A stretch of 10,097 nucleotides of DNA from an uncultured Selenomonadaceae bacterium (GTDB lineage Bacteria > Bacillota > Negativicutes > Selenomonadales > Selenomonadaceae): positions 1-10,097 of the forward strand of contig CAJOOE010000103.1 of assembly GCA_905236145.1 (NCBI GenBank), written 5' to 3'. Shown here piece after piece: positions 1 to 7,771 of the stretch. Each line of letters begins with the position of its first letter. The stretch's first letter is position 1. The notes under the pieces were generated by a model. It worked only from the letters and a program-made list of their open reading frames with translations. It made no database searches and was not told the origin of the DNA. The translations under genes and the position numbers were made by a program.

Positions 1-1356
1 ATTTTTCCGGTTTAAAAGTGCGGAAAATACCGGCTTGCCTCCACATAAATCCGATGAAAAAAATGCCGCTCCCGATACCGCAGTCAAAGTCAAAAGAATT
101 GAAAATTGTCCGGTCAATTCCATCATCAAAACGCTCCCTGTTATCGGTGCTTTCATTACGGCAGAAAAATAAGCCGTCATTCCGAAAATTATAAACAAGG
201 TTATTTGATTTTCCGGGAAAAAATTTCCGGCGACGCACAAACTCCCGAAAATATTTCCGAAAATCGCTCCGAGTGCCAATACCGGCAGAAACAATCCTCC
301 CGGTGCATTTGTCCCGAAACAGATCATCGTAAACAAAAATTTTCCGGCGAAAAGCAAAATTAAAAATTTTAATCCGAAATTCCCGTTCAAAAGATCGTCA
401 ACCAAAACATTTCCGCAACCCGAAATTTGAGGCAAAAAAATTCCCACCGGAATTACAAGCGAAAGCGGAATCAGGAATTTGAAGAAATTTCGGATTTTCA
501 ACCGCTCATAAAAATCAAGCGAAAATATCAAAGTTTTTGTCGTCAACGCTCCGAAAAATCCGGCTGAAATTCCGGCAATGATTGCGAAGAGAAAAATTTT
601 CAACCGATCCGAATAAATTCCGAAAAAAACTTCGTAAGCCGATATATTTGTTATTCCGGGAAATTCGGAAAAAGTCGGTGCAATCGTCGCAAAAATCGGA
701 CGTATACCAAAGACAAAGTCGGTCATTGCGGATGCCGAAATTGTTGCGGTTACTGTCGCGATCAAGACTTCCGGAGTAAATTTTTTCCGGAGTTCCTCAA
801 TGCAAAAAATCAGTCCGGCAAGCGGAGCATTGAATACCGCCGCCAATCCGGCACCGGCTCCGGCAGTCAACAAAATTTTCATTTCCGATTCTCCGTGATT
901 TTTGGGAAGTCCGGGCAGTTCGGCGAAAAAAATTTTATTCAGAAAACTTCCGATAAACGCTCCGAATTGTACGCTCAAGCCGGCTCTGCCCAGTGACATA
1001 CCGGCTCCTATTCCGAGAGTTGCGGCGGAAAATTTTAAAATCAACGCCCGGAAAGGATTTAAAATTTTTCCCCGTCCGGCAAAAATTTTCTTGAGTTGCG
1101 GAATACCGCTGCCGGCAACTTGTCCGTCAATTTGAATTGCCTTTTCCAAAAAGTACGCGACGAAAATCAAAAATGCGATTGTCGGGAAAATTTTTTCCGG
1201 CACGACGAAACAGGAAAAAAAAGCCGGACGAAATTCATCTGCCGCGTCCGTCAAAAATCTGAACAGGGCGATGACGGAACCGGTAAAAATTCCCGCCGCC
1301 AATCCTTCAAAAAACAAAAAAATTTTCAGCTTACCGCGATTATTTAAAATTCTCAT
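1..1356 (-). CDS. ClC-family chloride channel/transporter, 3' end outside window
   Basis: This is an integral membrane anion transporter of the ClC family. I translated it by hand from the ATG at 1356; the frame stays open for 452 codons to the window edge, so the C-terminus is missing. Family landmarks appear in order: GSGIP (residues 82-86, anion-binding Ser83), GMSLGRAGLSVQ around residue 125, FNAPLAG followed by the Glu pair E187-E188, GGLFLPVLALG (from residue 353), and ELTGQF with F418 where many homologues have the anion-binding Tyr. It ends in a GGKP motif typical of the ClC C-terminus, so only a short tail or a regulatory domain is missing. The gating glutamate of the usual GREGP motif is Ala125, which in known ClC proteins removes proton coupling. 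It follows the MBOAT gene by 42 bases and lacks a clear Shine-Dalgarno sequence. Family assignment is secure; whether it is a channel or an exchanger is not. Confidence 0.93.
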   Translation of the reverse strand, partial: MRILNNRGKLKIFLFFEGLAAGIFTGSVIALFRFLTDAADEFRPAFFSCFVVPEKIFPTIAFLIFVAYFLEKAIQIDGQVAGSGIPQLKKIFAGRGKILNPFRALILKFSAATLGIGAGMSLGRAGLSVQFGAFIGSFLNKIFFAELPGLPKNHGESEMKILLTAGAGAGLAAVFNAPLAGLIFCIEELRKKFTPEVLIATVTATISASAMTDFVFGIRPIFATIAPTFSEFPGITNISAYEVFFGIYSDRLKIFLFAIIAGISAGFFGALTTKTLIFSLDFYERLKIRNFFKFLIPLSLVIPVGIFLPQISGCGNVLVDDLLNGNFGLKFLILLFAGKFLFTMICFGTNAPGGLFLPVLALGAIFGNIFGSLCVAGNFFPENQITLFIIFGMTAYFSAVMKAPITGSVLMMELTGQFSILLTLTAVSGAAFFSSDLCGGKPVFSALLNRKN

Positions 1357-1387
1357 TTTTACAACCGGTACATTTTCTCAGTCAACT

Positions 1388-1416
1388 GTTATAATTTCTT
1401 AAAATTGAAAATACAA
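1388..1416 (-). promoter_or_regulatory. Weak candidate internal promoter before the ClC gene
   Basis: On the minus strand, TTGTAT (1411-1416) and TATAAC (1388-1393) are separated by 17 bases. The -10 box is 5/6 to consensus, but the -35 is only 3/6. It overlaps the last codons of the MBOAT gene and would give a leader of about 25 bases for ClC. In AT-rich sequence such matches arise easily by chance. Confidence 0.22.
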
Positions 1417-2781
1417 AAATTCCGTGACCGCCGACAAATGCAAAAGCGACAGTACAAGCAAAATTATCAAAATTATTGCCGCCGCGATTGTCGGCTTTAA
1501 TTTTTTGACGAGATTATTTGACGAGGGACAGAAGGCGACAATCAAAACCGCCGCGACGAAAATTCCAAGTTTAAATGTTTCCGGTGAAAAAAATCCGGCT
1601 TGAAAGTCGAAAAGTTTTTTTATCACGGTTAAAGCGTCCGAAACCGAATTTGCCCGGAAAAAAATCATCGTGATCATTATGTAAAACAAGGTTACAATGT
1701 GAGCCGGGATTTTCGGCATTGAAAATTTTTGTTTCCACAGATAATTTATTACAATCCCCGACGCATTTATCAAAGCGAAAACCACATAAGTCCACCCGGC
1801 TCCGTGCCAAATGCCCACGATAAAAAAAGCGATAAATGATGCCGTCACCGTGTGGAAAATCGTCCGGGTTTTAAATTTTCGCATTATCGGCATATAGACG
1901 CAGGCGGTTATTGCGTTTGTCAGGGAAATGTGCCAGCGTTGCCAGAAATTTATCATTCCGGTTGCCCGGTAAGGCGAATTGAAATTTATCGGAATTTCCA
2001 AATTCATCATTTTCGCAAGACCGACCGCCATATCACTGTAGCCGGAAAAATCGAAATAAAGTTGCAACATATAACTTGCCGCCGTGAACCAAGCCGCCGC
2101 CGCCGTCAAATTTTCCGGATTTGAAAAGCCGGCTTGAACGACAGGAGCGAGTTCGTCGGCAATCAAAACTTTTTTTGAAAGTCCGATTATAAAGAGAGTA
2201 AGTCCCCGCGATAAATTTTCAAAATTCGGGCGGCGTAAACTTGCGTCGGAAAATTGTTTCATCATCTGCCGGTGGAACAAAATCGGACCCGCGAGCAGGT
2301 GCGGGAAGAAGGAAACGAACAAGGCATAATTTGAAAAATTATGCTCCTTCGTCGTCCCTTCGTAACAGTCGAAAAGATACAGAAGTTGCGTTATCGTGAA
2401 AAAAGAAATTCCGAGCGGCAGGATTAAGTGCAACAGATTAAAATTCGCTCCGAGTCGGTTCAAATTTTCCAGCAGAAAATCCGAGTATTTGAAAAGTCCC
2501 AGAAGTCCGAGATTGAACACGAGTCCCGTGCAGAAGAAAAATTTACTTCCGGCAGTCTTACCGCCGCCGCCGAATTTCAATATTCCGCCGGCAATAAGAT
2601 AATTTATCAAAATACTTCCGACCAACAGCGGCAAAAATCTTATATCCCACCAAGCGTAGAAAAACAGACTTGCCGCCGTCAGCCAAATATTTGAAAGGTT
2701 TGAAATTTTTCCGAGTGCGAAATATATCGCAAGGACAATCGGACAAAATGCAAAAATAAATTCGTAAGAGTTAAACAGCAT
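1399..2781 (-). CDS. MBOAT-family membrane O-acyltransferase (AlgI/DltB-like)
   Basis: This polytopic inner-membrane protein of 460 residues has the usual length for the AlgI/DltB/PatA branch of the MBOAT family, which passes acyl groups across the membrane to polysaccharides or teichoic acids. Visible landmarks are the N-terminal FNSYEFIFAF start, SLFFYAWWD (38-46), LPLGISFF (121-128), FPHLLAGPI (159-167), YFDFSGYSDMAVGL (242-255), INFNSPYRA (265-273), NFWQRWHISLT with His284, GIWHGAGW with His326, and the typical C-terminal FLYFQF. His284 and His326 match the two conserved family histidines. The third motif, usually LHG after WHGA, reads ALINASG, with Asn339 replacing His. It starts 18 bases after the DUF4422-GT8 gene, with only a weak AAGG upstream. 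No SGNH/AlgJ/DltD-like partner is present here. The likely substrate is the glycan made by this operon, which is inferred from context only. Confidence 0.92.
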   Translation of the reverse strand: MLFNSYEFIFAFCPIVLAIYFALGKISNLSNIWLTAASLFFYAWWDIRFLPLLVGSILINYLIAGGILKFGGGGKTAGSKFFFCTGLVFNLGLLGLFKYSDFLLENLNRLGANFNLLHLILPLGISFFTITQLLYLFDCYEGTTKEHNFSNYALFVSFFPHLLAGPILFHRQMMKQFSDASLRRPNFENLSRGLTLFIIGLSKKVLIADELAPVVQAGFSNPENLTAAAAWFTAASYMLQLYFDFSGYSDMAVGLAKMMNLEIPINFNSPYRATGMINFWQRWHISLTNAITACVYMPIMRKFKTRTIFHTVTASFIAFFIVGIWHGAGWTYVVFALINASGIVINYLWKQKFSMPKIPAHIVTLFYIMITMIFFRANSVSDALTVIKKLFDFQAGFFSPETFKLGIFVAAVLIVAFCPSSNNLVKKLKPTIAAAIILIILLVLSLLHLSAVTEFLYFQF

Positions 2782-2799
2782 TTTTGTTTAAAACCTTAA

Positions 2800-4689
2800 T
2801 CAAATATTTATCAATTTTTGAATCGTTCTGAAGAACATTCCCTTTCGCGGGAAAAGTTTTTTCACGTTTTCGCGACGCTTTGTACCTTTCGGCAAAATTG
2901 CATCGACGAAATGTCTGAATTTCTGTCCGAATTGTCCGGAATTTAATCTGAAGGACATATGATTTTCAAACATCATTTTTAAAGGTCCGGCGTAAACCGT
3001 GTCCCAATAATGAGCGAAAAATTCTATATCGGTTTCGTCGTCCAAAATCCAAGGCATATCACTTGTATAACCGTGTATTAAAGCGGAGGAGCGTGCGGCT
3101 TTTACGGCGTTTGCCAAGTCCAAAGGAGCTTCGCCGATAAAAAATTTGGTCTGTGAGCAATCGGCAATCGTACAGTTGAAAGTTTGGGGCATATACCGGA
3201 TTTTTCCCGCAAAAATTTTATTGAATATGTAAATCGGATCGATTTTTTTGTCGGATTTTTTCACCAAGTCCGCCGTTTCGACGGCATAATTTGCGACGTT
3301 GTTTTCTCTTATCTGTGCCAAATTCATCAAAATAACTTTATCGTCGGCAAAGTCGAAAATGTTTCTTATTCCTATTTTCTTCGCGGCAAAATCATATTCT
3401 TCGCGGTAAAAAGTATTCAACATTCCCTGATAAATTACGTCTTTGACTGCGGCGACCGGCTTGCCGTCAAGGTCGAAATCGTAAATTTCCGAAATATCTT
3501 TTTCAATCAATACATTCCAGTGCAGGTAAAGACATTTGTCGAAATTCGGGAGCATTTGAGCCAAGAATATCGGAGCGGCATGAACAATTTTCCCGTACAA
3601 ATCTTCGGCTGTCGAGTAATAATAACCTGCATCGACGAAAGACAAATTGACGTTTTTAAAGTCCGCAACCATTTTTTGATAAACCGATTTATACTGCGGA
3701 TTTATTTTGTCATAGAGTATGACGAGGTCGTAAATTTTGTTTTTGTCGGTATTGTTTAAAAAAGTTGACAGTGCCGGTTGAAGTAAGAATGAAGGAACGT
3801 CCTCCAAGTCCATCACGACTTTCACGGAATCTTCGTCGGAAGGCAGTATTTCTTTGACCGGATCTGTTTTTTCAAAGTAAAGCATTTGACATTCTTTTAC
3901 TTTAATTTCCGGGCGAGTTTTTTTCAAGTGATAAACGAACGCACTGAACATAATTTCGCCCATGAAACCGTAAATTCTGCTCAATACCATATTGTAGTGG
4001 GAAAGATCCGTCATCTTTTCAAATTTTTCGAGGACGGCAAATTCCATTTCGCACATCTCGCGGAAAAGGTCTTTCCTCATGACAAAAGTGTTGAATCCGT
4101 AAAAATATTTGCCGGACAAATATTCTTGCAAACTTTTGTAAAATACCGGGTAATCTTCGCGAATTATTCCGAAAACCTTATCCAAATCTTCCCGCATGAC
4201 AAGTGCTCTGTCGTGGGCGTACCAATGTTTCAAAACGGAATCTTGTGTGCCGTAAGGAGTATAAACTTTCGACAAGTCTTGAGCCTCGCAGACAAGAATA
4301 TCATTGCGGCTCATCAAATTTTCTATCGCACCGGGATCGGTAAGACCGTATTTTTCGGCGGTAACTTTGTTGAGTGCACCGACAAGAACCTGCCCGCGTT
4401 CGTCCGGCGTCAAATTGGAAAATTTTTGATCGGAAAAAGACAAATACCTTCTGTAATGACAAAGACCGATATAATCCGCGTCGGAATGTTTCCACGCCCA
4501 ATATTGTCCGGTCATCTCGCAGTAAGAGCCGTTTTTATCCGAAATATTTTCGCCTTCGTCGTCGCGTTGAAATCCCGGCAAAGTAATTTTTGATCTTTTC
4601 GACCCGACGTGTATCGGAATCAAATATTCGTTTTCCGGAATTTCCGAAGGCTTGTGACAAGCCACAAAAATTTCTATTTTCTTACTCAT
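2800..4689 (-). CDS. Two-domain DUF4422 plus GT8-like glycosyltransferase
   Basis: This 629-residue cytoplasmic protein appears to be a fusion. Residues 1 to about 265 are a DUF4422 domain, a family found in capsule and O-antigen loci, shown by GENISDKN (46-53), GQYWAWKH (61-68) and GLCHYRRY (75-82). Residues about 285 to 560 resemble family 8 glycosyltransferases: a start like VKVVMDLEDVPSFLL, then YDLVILYDKI, then the segment DKCLYLHWNVLIEKDI at 384-399, and an HGYTSDMPW motif (539-547) matching the HxxGxxKPW-type GT8 motif. The DXD metal site, normally YLDCD or similar, reads LHWN, with His390 and Asn392 in place of the aspartates, so this domain may be inactive or metal independent. A basic tail (604-616) could touch the membrane. 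The start ATG at 4689 has GGAGTG upstream at suitable spacing and lies 24 bases after the Wzt-like gene. The sugar and linkage are unknown. Confidence 0.85.
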   Translation of the reverse strand: MSKKIEIFVACHKPSEIPENEYLIPIHVGSKRSKITLPGFQRDDEGENISDKNGSYCEMTGQYWAWKHSDADYIGLCHYRRYLSFSDQKFSNLTPDERGQVLVGALNKVTAEKYGLTDPGAIENLMSRNDILVCEAQDLSKVYTPYGTQDSVLKHWYAHDRALVMREDLDKVFGIIREDYPVFYKSLQEYLSGKYFYGFNTFVMRKDLFREMCEMEFAVLEKFEKMTDLSHYNMVLSRIYGFMGEIMFSAFVYHLKKTRPEIKVKECQMLYFEKTDPVKEILPSDEDSVKVVMDLEDVPSFLLQPALSTFLNNTDKNKIYDLVILYDKINPQYKSVYQKMVADFKNVNLSFVDAGYYYSTAEDLYGKIVHAAPIFLAQMLPNFDKCLYLHWNVLIEKDISEIYDFDLDGKPVAAVKDVIYQGMLNTFYREEYDFAAKKIGIRNIFDFADDKVILMNLAQIRENNVANYAVETADLVKKSDKKIDPIYIFNKIFAGKIRYMPQTFNCTIADCSQTKFFIGEAPLDLANAVKAARSSALIHGYTSDMPWILDDETDIEFFAHYWDTVYAGPLKMMFENHMSFRLNSGQFGQKFRHFVDAILPKGTKRRENVKKLFPRKGMFFRTIQKLINI

Positions 4690-4713
4690 TAAAAATCACT
4701 CCATGCAAACAAA

Positions 4714-5442
4714 TTAAATCTTCTTGTACTCCTCGCAAACGGTTTTCATATCGCCGTAAGCACGCATTTTTCCGTGATCCAGCCATATAACTTTATTGCA
4801 AAGCCTTTCAATCATCGTGATGTCGTGGGAAACCAAAATTATCGTGACTCCCCGTGCAATCATTTCCGAAATTCTCTTTTCGCATTTTTCCTGAAATCTG
4901 AAATCACCCACTCCCAAAACTTCATCGACGATTAAAATGTCCGGTTGTACAACGGTGGCAATGGAAAATCCCAACCGGGCATACATACCGCTGGAAAAAT
5001 TTTTTACCGGCACATCTATGAAATCTCTTATCTCGGCAAAATCGACGATCTCATCGAAATGTTCCGAAATAAATTTTTTCCTGTAACCCAAAATAACTCC
5101 GTTCAAAAAAATATTCTCCCGTGCAGTCAAATCCGGATCAAAACCGGCTCCGACCTCTATCAAAGGAACCATTGTACCCTTTACCTCAACTTTTCCGACG
5201 GACGGTTTCAGAACGCCCGCCAAAATTTTCAGCAAAGTGGATTTTCCCGCACCGTTAAGCCCGACAAGTCCGAGCATATCTTTCTTTTCGACTTCAAAAG
5301 AAATGTCGTCAAGTGCGATAAAATCGTTATACATAAGATTTCCCTTGATAAATTTGAGAACATATTCCTTTAAACTGTCAACACGTTCTTCCATCAAATT
5401 GAAATGCATGGAAACGTGTTCAACTTTAATGACAGGTTCCAT
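4714..5442 (-). CDS. wzt: Polysaccharide ABC exporter ATPase (Wzt/TagH type, short form)
   Basis: This is the ATP-binding subunit that powers export of a lipid-linked polysaccharide through the partner permease encoded just upstream. All ABC motifs are intact: Walker A GLNGAGKST (61-69), signature FSSGM (149-153), Walker B ILIVDE (169-174), the DEVLGVGD extension typical of Wzt/TagH/KpsT ATPases, and the H-loop SHD with His206. The VDSLKEYVLKFIKG segment near residues 21-34 is typical of the polysaccharide-export subclass. At 242 residues it is the short form: it stops after the nucleotide-binding domain and has no C-terminal carbohydrate-binding domain of the kind that reads chain-end caps in E. 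coli O8/O9 Wzt. This suggests export does not depend on a capped chain end, as in Klebsiella galactan systems. GGAGG precedes the ATG at 5442, and the gene follows wzm by 12 bases. Confidence 0.95.
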   Translation of the reverse strand: MEPVIKVEHVSMHFNLMEERVDSLKEYVLKFIKGNLMYNDFIALDDISFEVEKKDMLGLVGLNGAGKSTLLKILAGVLKPSVGKVEVKGTMVPLIEVGAGFDPDLTARENIFLNGVILGYRKKFISEHFDEIVDFAEIRDFIDVPVKNFSSGMYARLGFSIATVVQPDILIVDEVLGVGDFRFQEKCEKRISEMIARGVTIILVSHDITMIERLCNKVIWLDHGKMRAYGDMKTVCEEYKKI

Positions 5443-5454
5443 AACGCCTCCGAT

Positions 5455-6231
5455 TTAAATATAGAGAATAAAATTATTTTGATACTTGCGGAAAAAATAT
5501 GTGCCGACGACAAGAGCCGCTGCCGACAATCCCACACAGACCGCTATCAGTCCGTAATCCGGCAAATGCCCTTCATAAACCGCTTGACGGAAGGCACTCA
5601 AATAATAGTACAAAGGATTCATTTTGAAAAGAAACATATATTTTTCCGGCACTATCGACTCCGGATAAAAAACCGGAGTGGTATATCCCAAGAGTGAAAG
5701 GAAAATTCCGTAAAGGTGAAAGATGTCGCGGAAATACACGGCGACCGTCGAGAGCAACATACCGATTCCCAGACAAAACAAAAAAAACAAAAACAGCGGC
5801 AGTATAAAAGAAAACGTTGCCGGCGGCAGGGAATGTGTCGTAACGATGACTATGAGGAAAAGTGCCGGCAGGGTAAACAGGAGATTGACGCAACTTGACA
5901 TTACCCGCGACAGCGGGAAAACAAATTTCGGTATGTAAACTTTTTTCAAGAGTACGCCGTTTTCTATTATCGAACTCATCGCAAAGCCGGTACTTTCATT
6001 GTAAAAAGTCACTATAATTTGTCCGCAGAGAAGATAGAGCGGAAAATTTGTTATGTCGAATCTGAACAGGTTTGAAAAAATCATCGCCGTTACAATCATC
6101 GTTATCAGAGGGTTGAGCAGACTCCAAAAAACGCCGAGTATGGAGCGTCTGTATTTCTTTTTAATGTCGCGTAAAACCAATTCGCTTATCAAATATCCGT
6201 ATTTATTGAGGAAAGAAATTATTTCCTTCAT
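5455..6231 (-). CDS. wzm: Polysaccharide ABC exporter permease (Wzm/TagG type)
   Basis: This is the membrane subunit of the ABC-2 polysaccharide exporter: 258 residues, the normal size for Wzm/TagG/KpsM. The amphipathic N-terminal segment LVLRDIKKKYRRSILG (19-34), followed by VFWSLLNPLITMIV, is the hallmark of the family. About six hydrophobic spans follow, with a conserved NPLYYYLSAFRQAVYEG stretch near the last external loop. The start is well supported: a near-perfect GGGAGGTGA lies 8 to 9 bases before the ATG at 6231. That ATG overlaps the TGA of the preceding glycosyltransferase gene as ATGA, which implies translational coupling of glycan synthesis and export. It should pair with the adjacent ATPase as a dimer of heterodimers in the inner membrane. 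Substrate specificity cannot be read from sequence; the surrounding Galf genes suggest a Galf-containing chain. Confidence 0.95.
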   Translation of the reverse strand: MKEIISFLNKYGYLISELVLRDIKKKYRRSILGVFWSLLNPLITMIVTAMIFSNLFRFDITNFPLYLLCGQIIVTFYNESTGFAMSSIIENGVLLKKVYIPKFVFPLSRVMSSCVNLLFTLPALFLIVIVTTHSLPPATFSFILPLFLFFLFCLGIGMLLSTVAVYFRDIFHLYGIFLSLLGYTTPVFYPESIVPEKYMFLFKMNPLYYYLSAFRQAVYEGHLPDYGLIAVCVGLSAAALVVGTYFFRKYQNNFILYI

Positions 6232-7754
6232 AAAAATGTATCACCTCCCGTTTTTTTCAAAAACTCACGCCAAAATTTTTGATCCGACAGATTGACTTTG
6301 ACAAATTCTTTGAGTTGCCTGTCGTGTTCGTCGTAATTCAAACAGTGTTTTAAACAGTAGAACAGTGTCCGGAAAAATGCGACAAATACATTTCCGGTTT
6401 TCGGATAATTCCGGACTTGTGTAAATTTTTCGTCGGAAGGAACAGACGTTATACCTTCCAGATCCGTATTCAAATCTTTGAGTGCCAATTCCAAAACTTT
6501 CAACGCCTCGCCGTCAAGGTACAAAGTTCTGCGTCCCAATCTTGCCATGCACCCGGCAAAGAAATAAAACCTTCCGCAATCGCGTGCGAAATGTTGAACC
6601 AAAAGCATATTTCTGTCCGCAAAATATTTTATCGCAGGATTGAATTTGTTGACGAACGCATCATGCCAAACGCCGACGCCGTTCAAAGTTAAAATTTCCA
6701 TGCCTCGCCTGATGCCGTATTCCATATCGTCACCTTTGATAAAAATTGGCAGAGGATAACCTATTTCCTTCACCGATTCGACGGGGACGACACAGAACCA
6801 CCAGCCGGCATAAGCATTTTTGTCTTTGGTCGGGTACTCGTTTTTGCAGAGAATTTTTTTGTCGGCAAGGTCGAAATTTGCACCGAAAGACTTTGCCATG
6901 ATTTTATTCCAGTAAGCCGTGTTTTCCACCTGCTCCAAAGGTGCGGCAAGGTTAAGCATCGCTCCGGCAAAGAAATTTTTCCGGTATTCGGGTTTCAAAA
7001 ATTTCAGGAAAGAGTAAAGCCGGTCGAAGGCGGCAAGTTCGATAACGGTATCATCGTCGGATAAAATTATGTGAGTATTCTTCCCTTGATTGACCTGCTC
7101 GATAATTCCCCTTGTAAACCCGCCGGAGCCGCCGTAATTTCTGTTCGGCAAAATTTGCAATTTTTCTTCGTGCTTTTCGCCCAAAGTCTGCCCGTTGTCG
7201 ATAACCATGACGCTGAAGTCCGGATTTTTTTTCGTGAGGGCGGCAAGCTTTTCCAAATTCGGCAGAAGGTATTTTTCCCGCTTGAACGTGCAGATTGTTA
7301 TTCCGAGTTTTATGTCGTGAACCGTGCCGAATTTTCCGAGCCAAGTCGCTCCGGAAATTTTCGCCGAGTCGCTTTGAGCCGTCAGCCGAAATGCTATCAT
7401 GTCAAATTTTTTTGCAAGGTCTGCAAGTTCTCCGCCGAAAAAAATTTTTTCAAAATCTCCTTCCGTTTCGACTTGCAAAAAACTTTCTTCTTTAATTTGA
7501 TTCATTCCGTAAAAATCGACTTGAAATTTTCCGGCAAGTTTGAAGGAAATTTTCAAATCTTCAAGCGTCGAAAAGTTCAACCATTTTTTCAGAGAAAAGG
7601 CGTTGAAGTATGTTCCGAAATCCGCACCGCCGCCGGAATTTAAAATCAAATTTTCGCCGTCCGCTTTCGCGTCGCCGGAAAAATAAAGCGGCGTTCGATC
7701 TTCGGTCAAAGGTTTTAACGCCGAATCGTACATTTTCAAAAATCGTTCGTCCAA
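6228..7754 (-). CDS. GlfT2-like galactofuranosyltransferase (GT2 superfamily)
   Basis: This cytoplasmic enzyme is predicted to add Galf from UDP-Galf to a growing chain. Numbered from the TTG at 7754 (508 residues), it shows the mycobacterial GlfT2 plan. An N-terminal beta domain carries FGTYFNAF (46-53). The GT-A domain has GITICTF (151-157), VIDNG (184-188), NRNYGGSGGFTRG (204-216), the DDD metal motif (233-235), AGWWFC (316-321), FIKGDD (338-343) with the catalytic-type Asp pair, and VWHDAF with His364. GlfT2 of M. tuberculosis, as I recall it, has close equivalents, except Trp where this protein has Gly341. Start choice: the frame is open to a TTG at 7823, but that would overlap the upstream gene by 52 bases with a weak ribosome site. 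The TTG at 7754 has GGGAGGG 8 bases upstream and lies 17 bases after the upstream stop, like the previous gene junction. A GTG at 7775 is also possible. Confidence 0.9.
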   Translation of the reverse strand: MDERFLKMYDSALKPLTEDRTPLYFSGDAKADGENLILNSGGGADFGTYFNAFSLKKWLNFSTLEDLKISFKLAGKFQVDFYGMNQIKEESFLQVETEGDFEKIFFGGELADLAKKFDMIAFRLTAQSDSAKISGATWLGKFGTVHDIKLGITICTFKREKYLLPNLEKLAALTKKNPDFSVMVIDNGQTLGEKHEEKLQILPNRNYGGSGGFTRGIIEQVNQGKNTHIILSDDDTVIELAAFDRLYSFLKFLKPEYRKNFFAGAMLNLAAPLEQVENTAYWNKIMAKSFGANFDLADKKILCKNEYPTKDKNAYAGWWFCVVPVESVKEIGYPLPIFIKGDDMEYGIRRGMEILTLNGVGVWHDAFVNKFNPAIKYFADRNMLLVQHFARDCGRFYFFAGCMARLGRRTLYLDGEALKVLELALKDLNTDLEGITSVPSDEKFTQVRNYPKTGNVFVAFFRTLFYCLKHCLNYDEHDRQLKEFVKVNLSDQKFWREFLKKTGGDTFL

Positions 7755-7761
7755 GAAGAAA

Positions 7762-7768
7762 CCCTCCC
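7762..7768 (-). promoter_or_regulatory. Ribosome binding site deciding the GlfT2-like gene start
   Basis: The minus strand reads GGGAGGG here. Its core GGAGG is separated by 8 bases from a TTG at 7754, an ideal spacing. It sits between the stop codon of the preceding DUF4422 gene (7772-7774) and the proposed start, and favours the 508-residue product over the longer reading from 7823. Confidence 0.7.
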
Positions 7769-7771
7769 GGC

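Noticed and set aside
1356..1387. TTGACT-N18-TAAAAA upstream of ClC as a promoter
   Set aside because: Transcription would start inside the coding region after the ATG, so it could not express the full protein.
3184..4593. Long plus-strand open frames opposite the DUF4422-GT8 gene
   Set aside because: They lie fully inside a gene with clear family motifs, are aligned with its codons, have no convincing ribosome sites, and their products show no recognisable domains. They are explained by scarce TTA, CTA and TCA codons on the sense strand.
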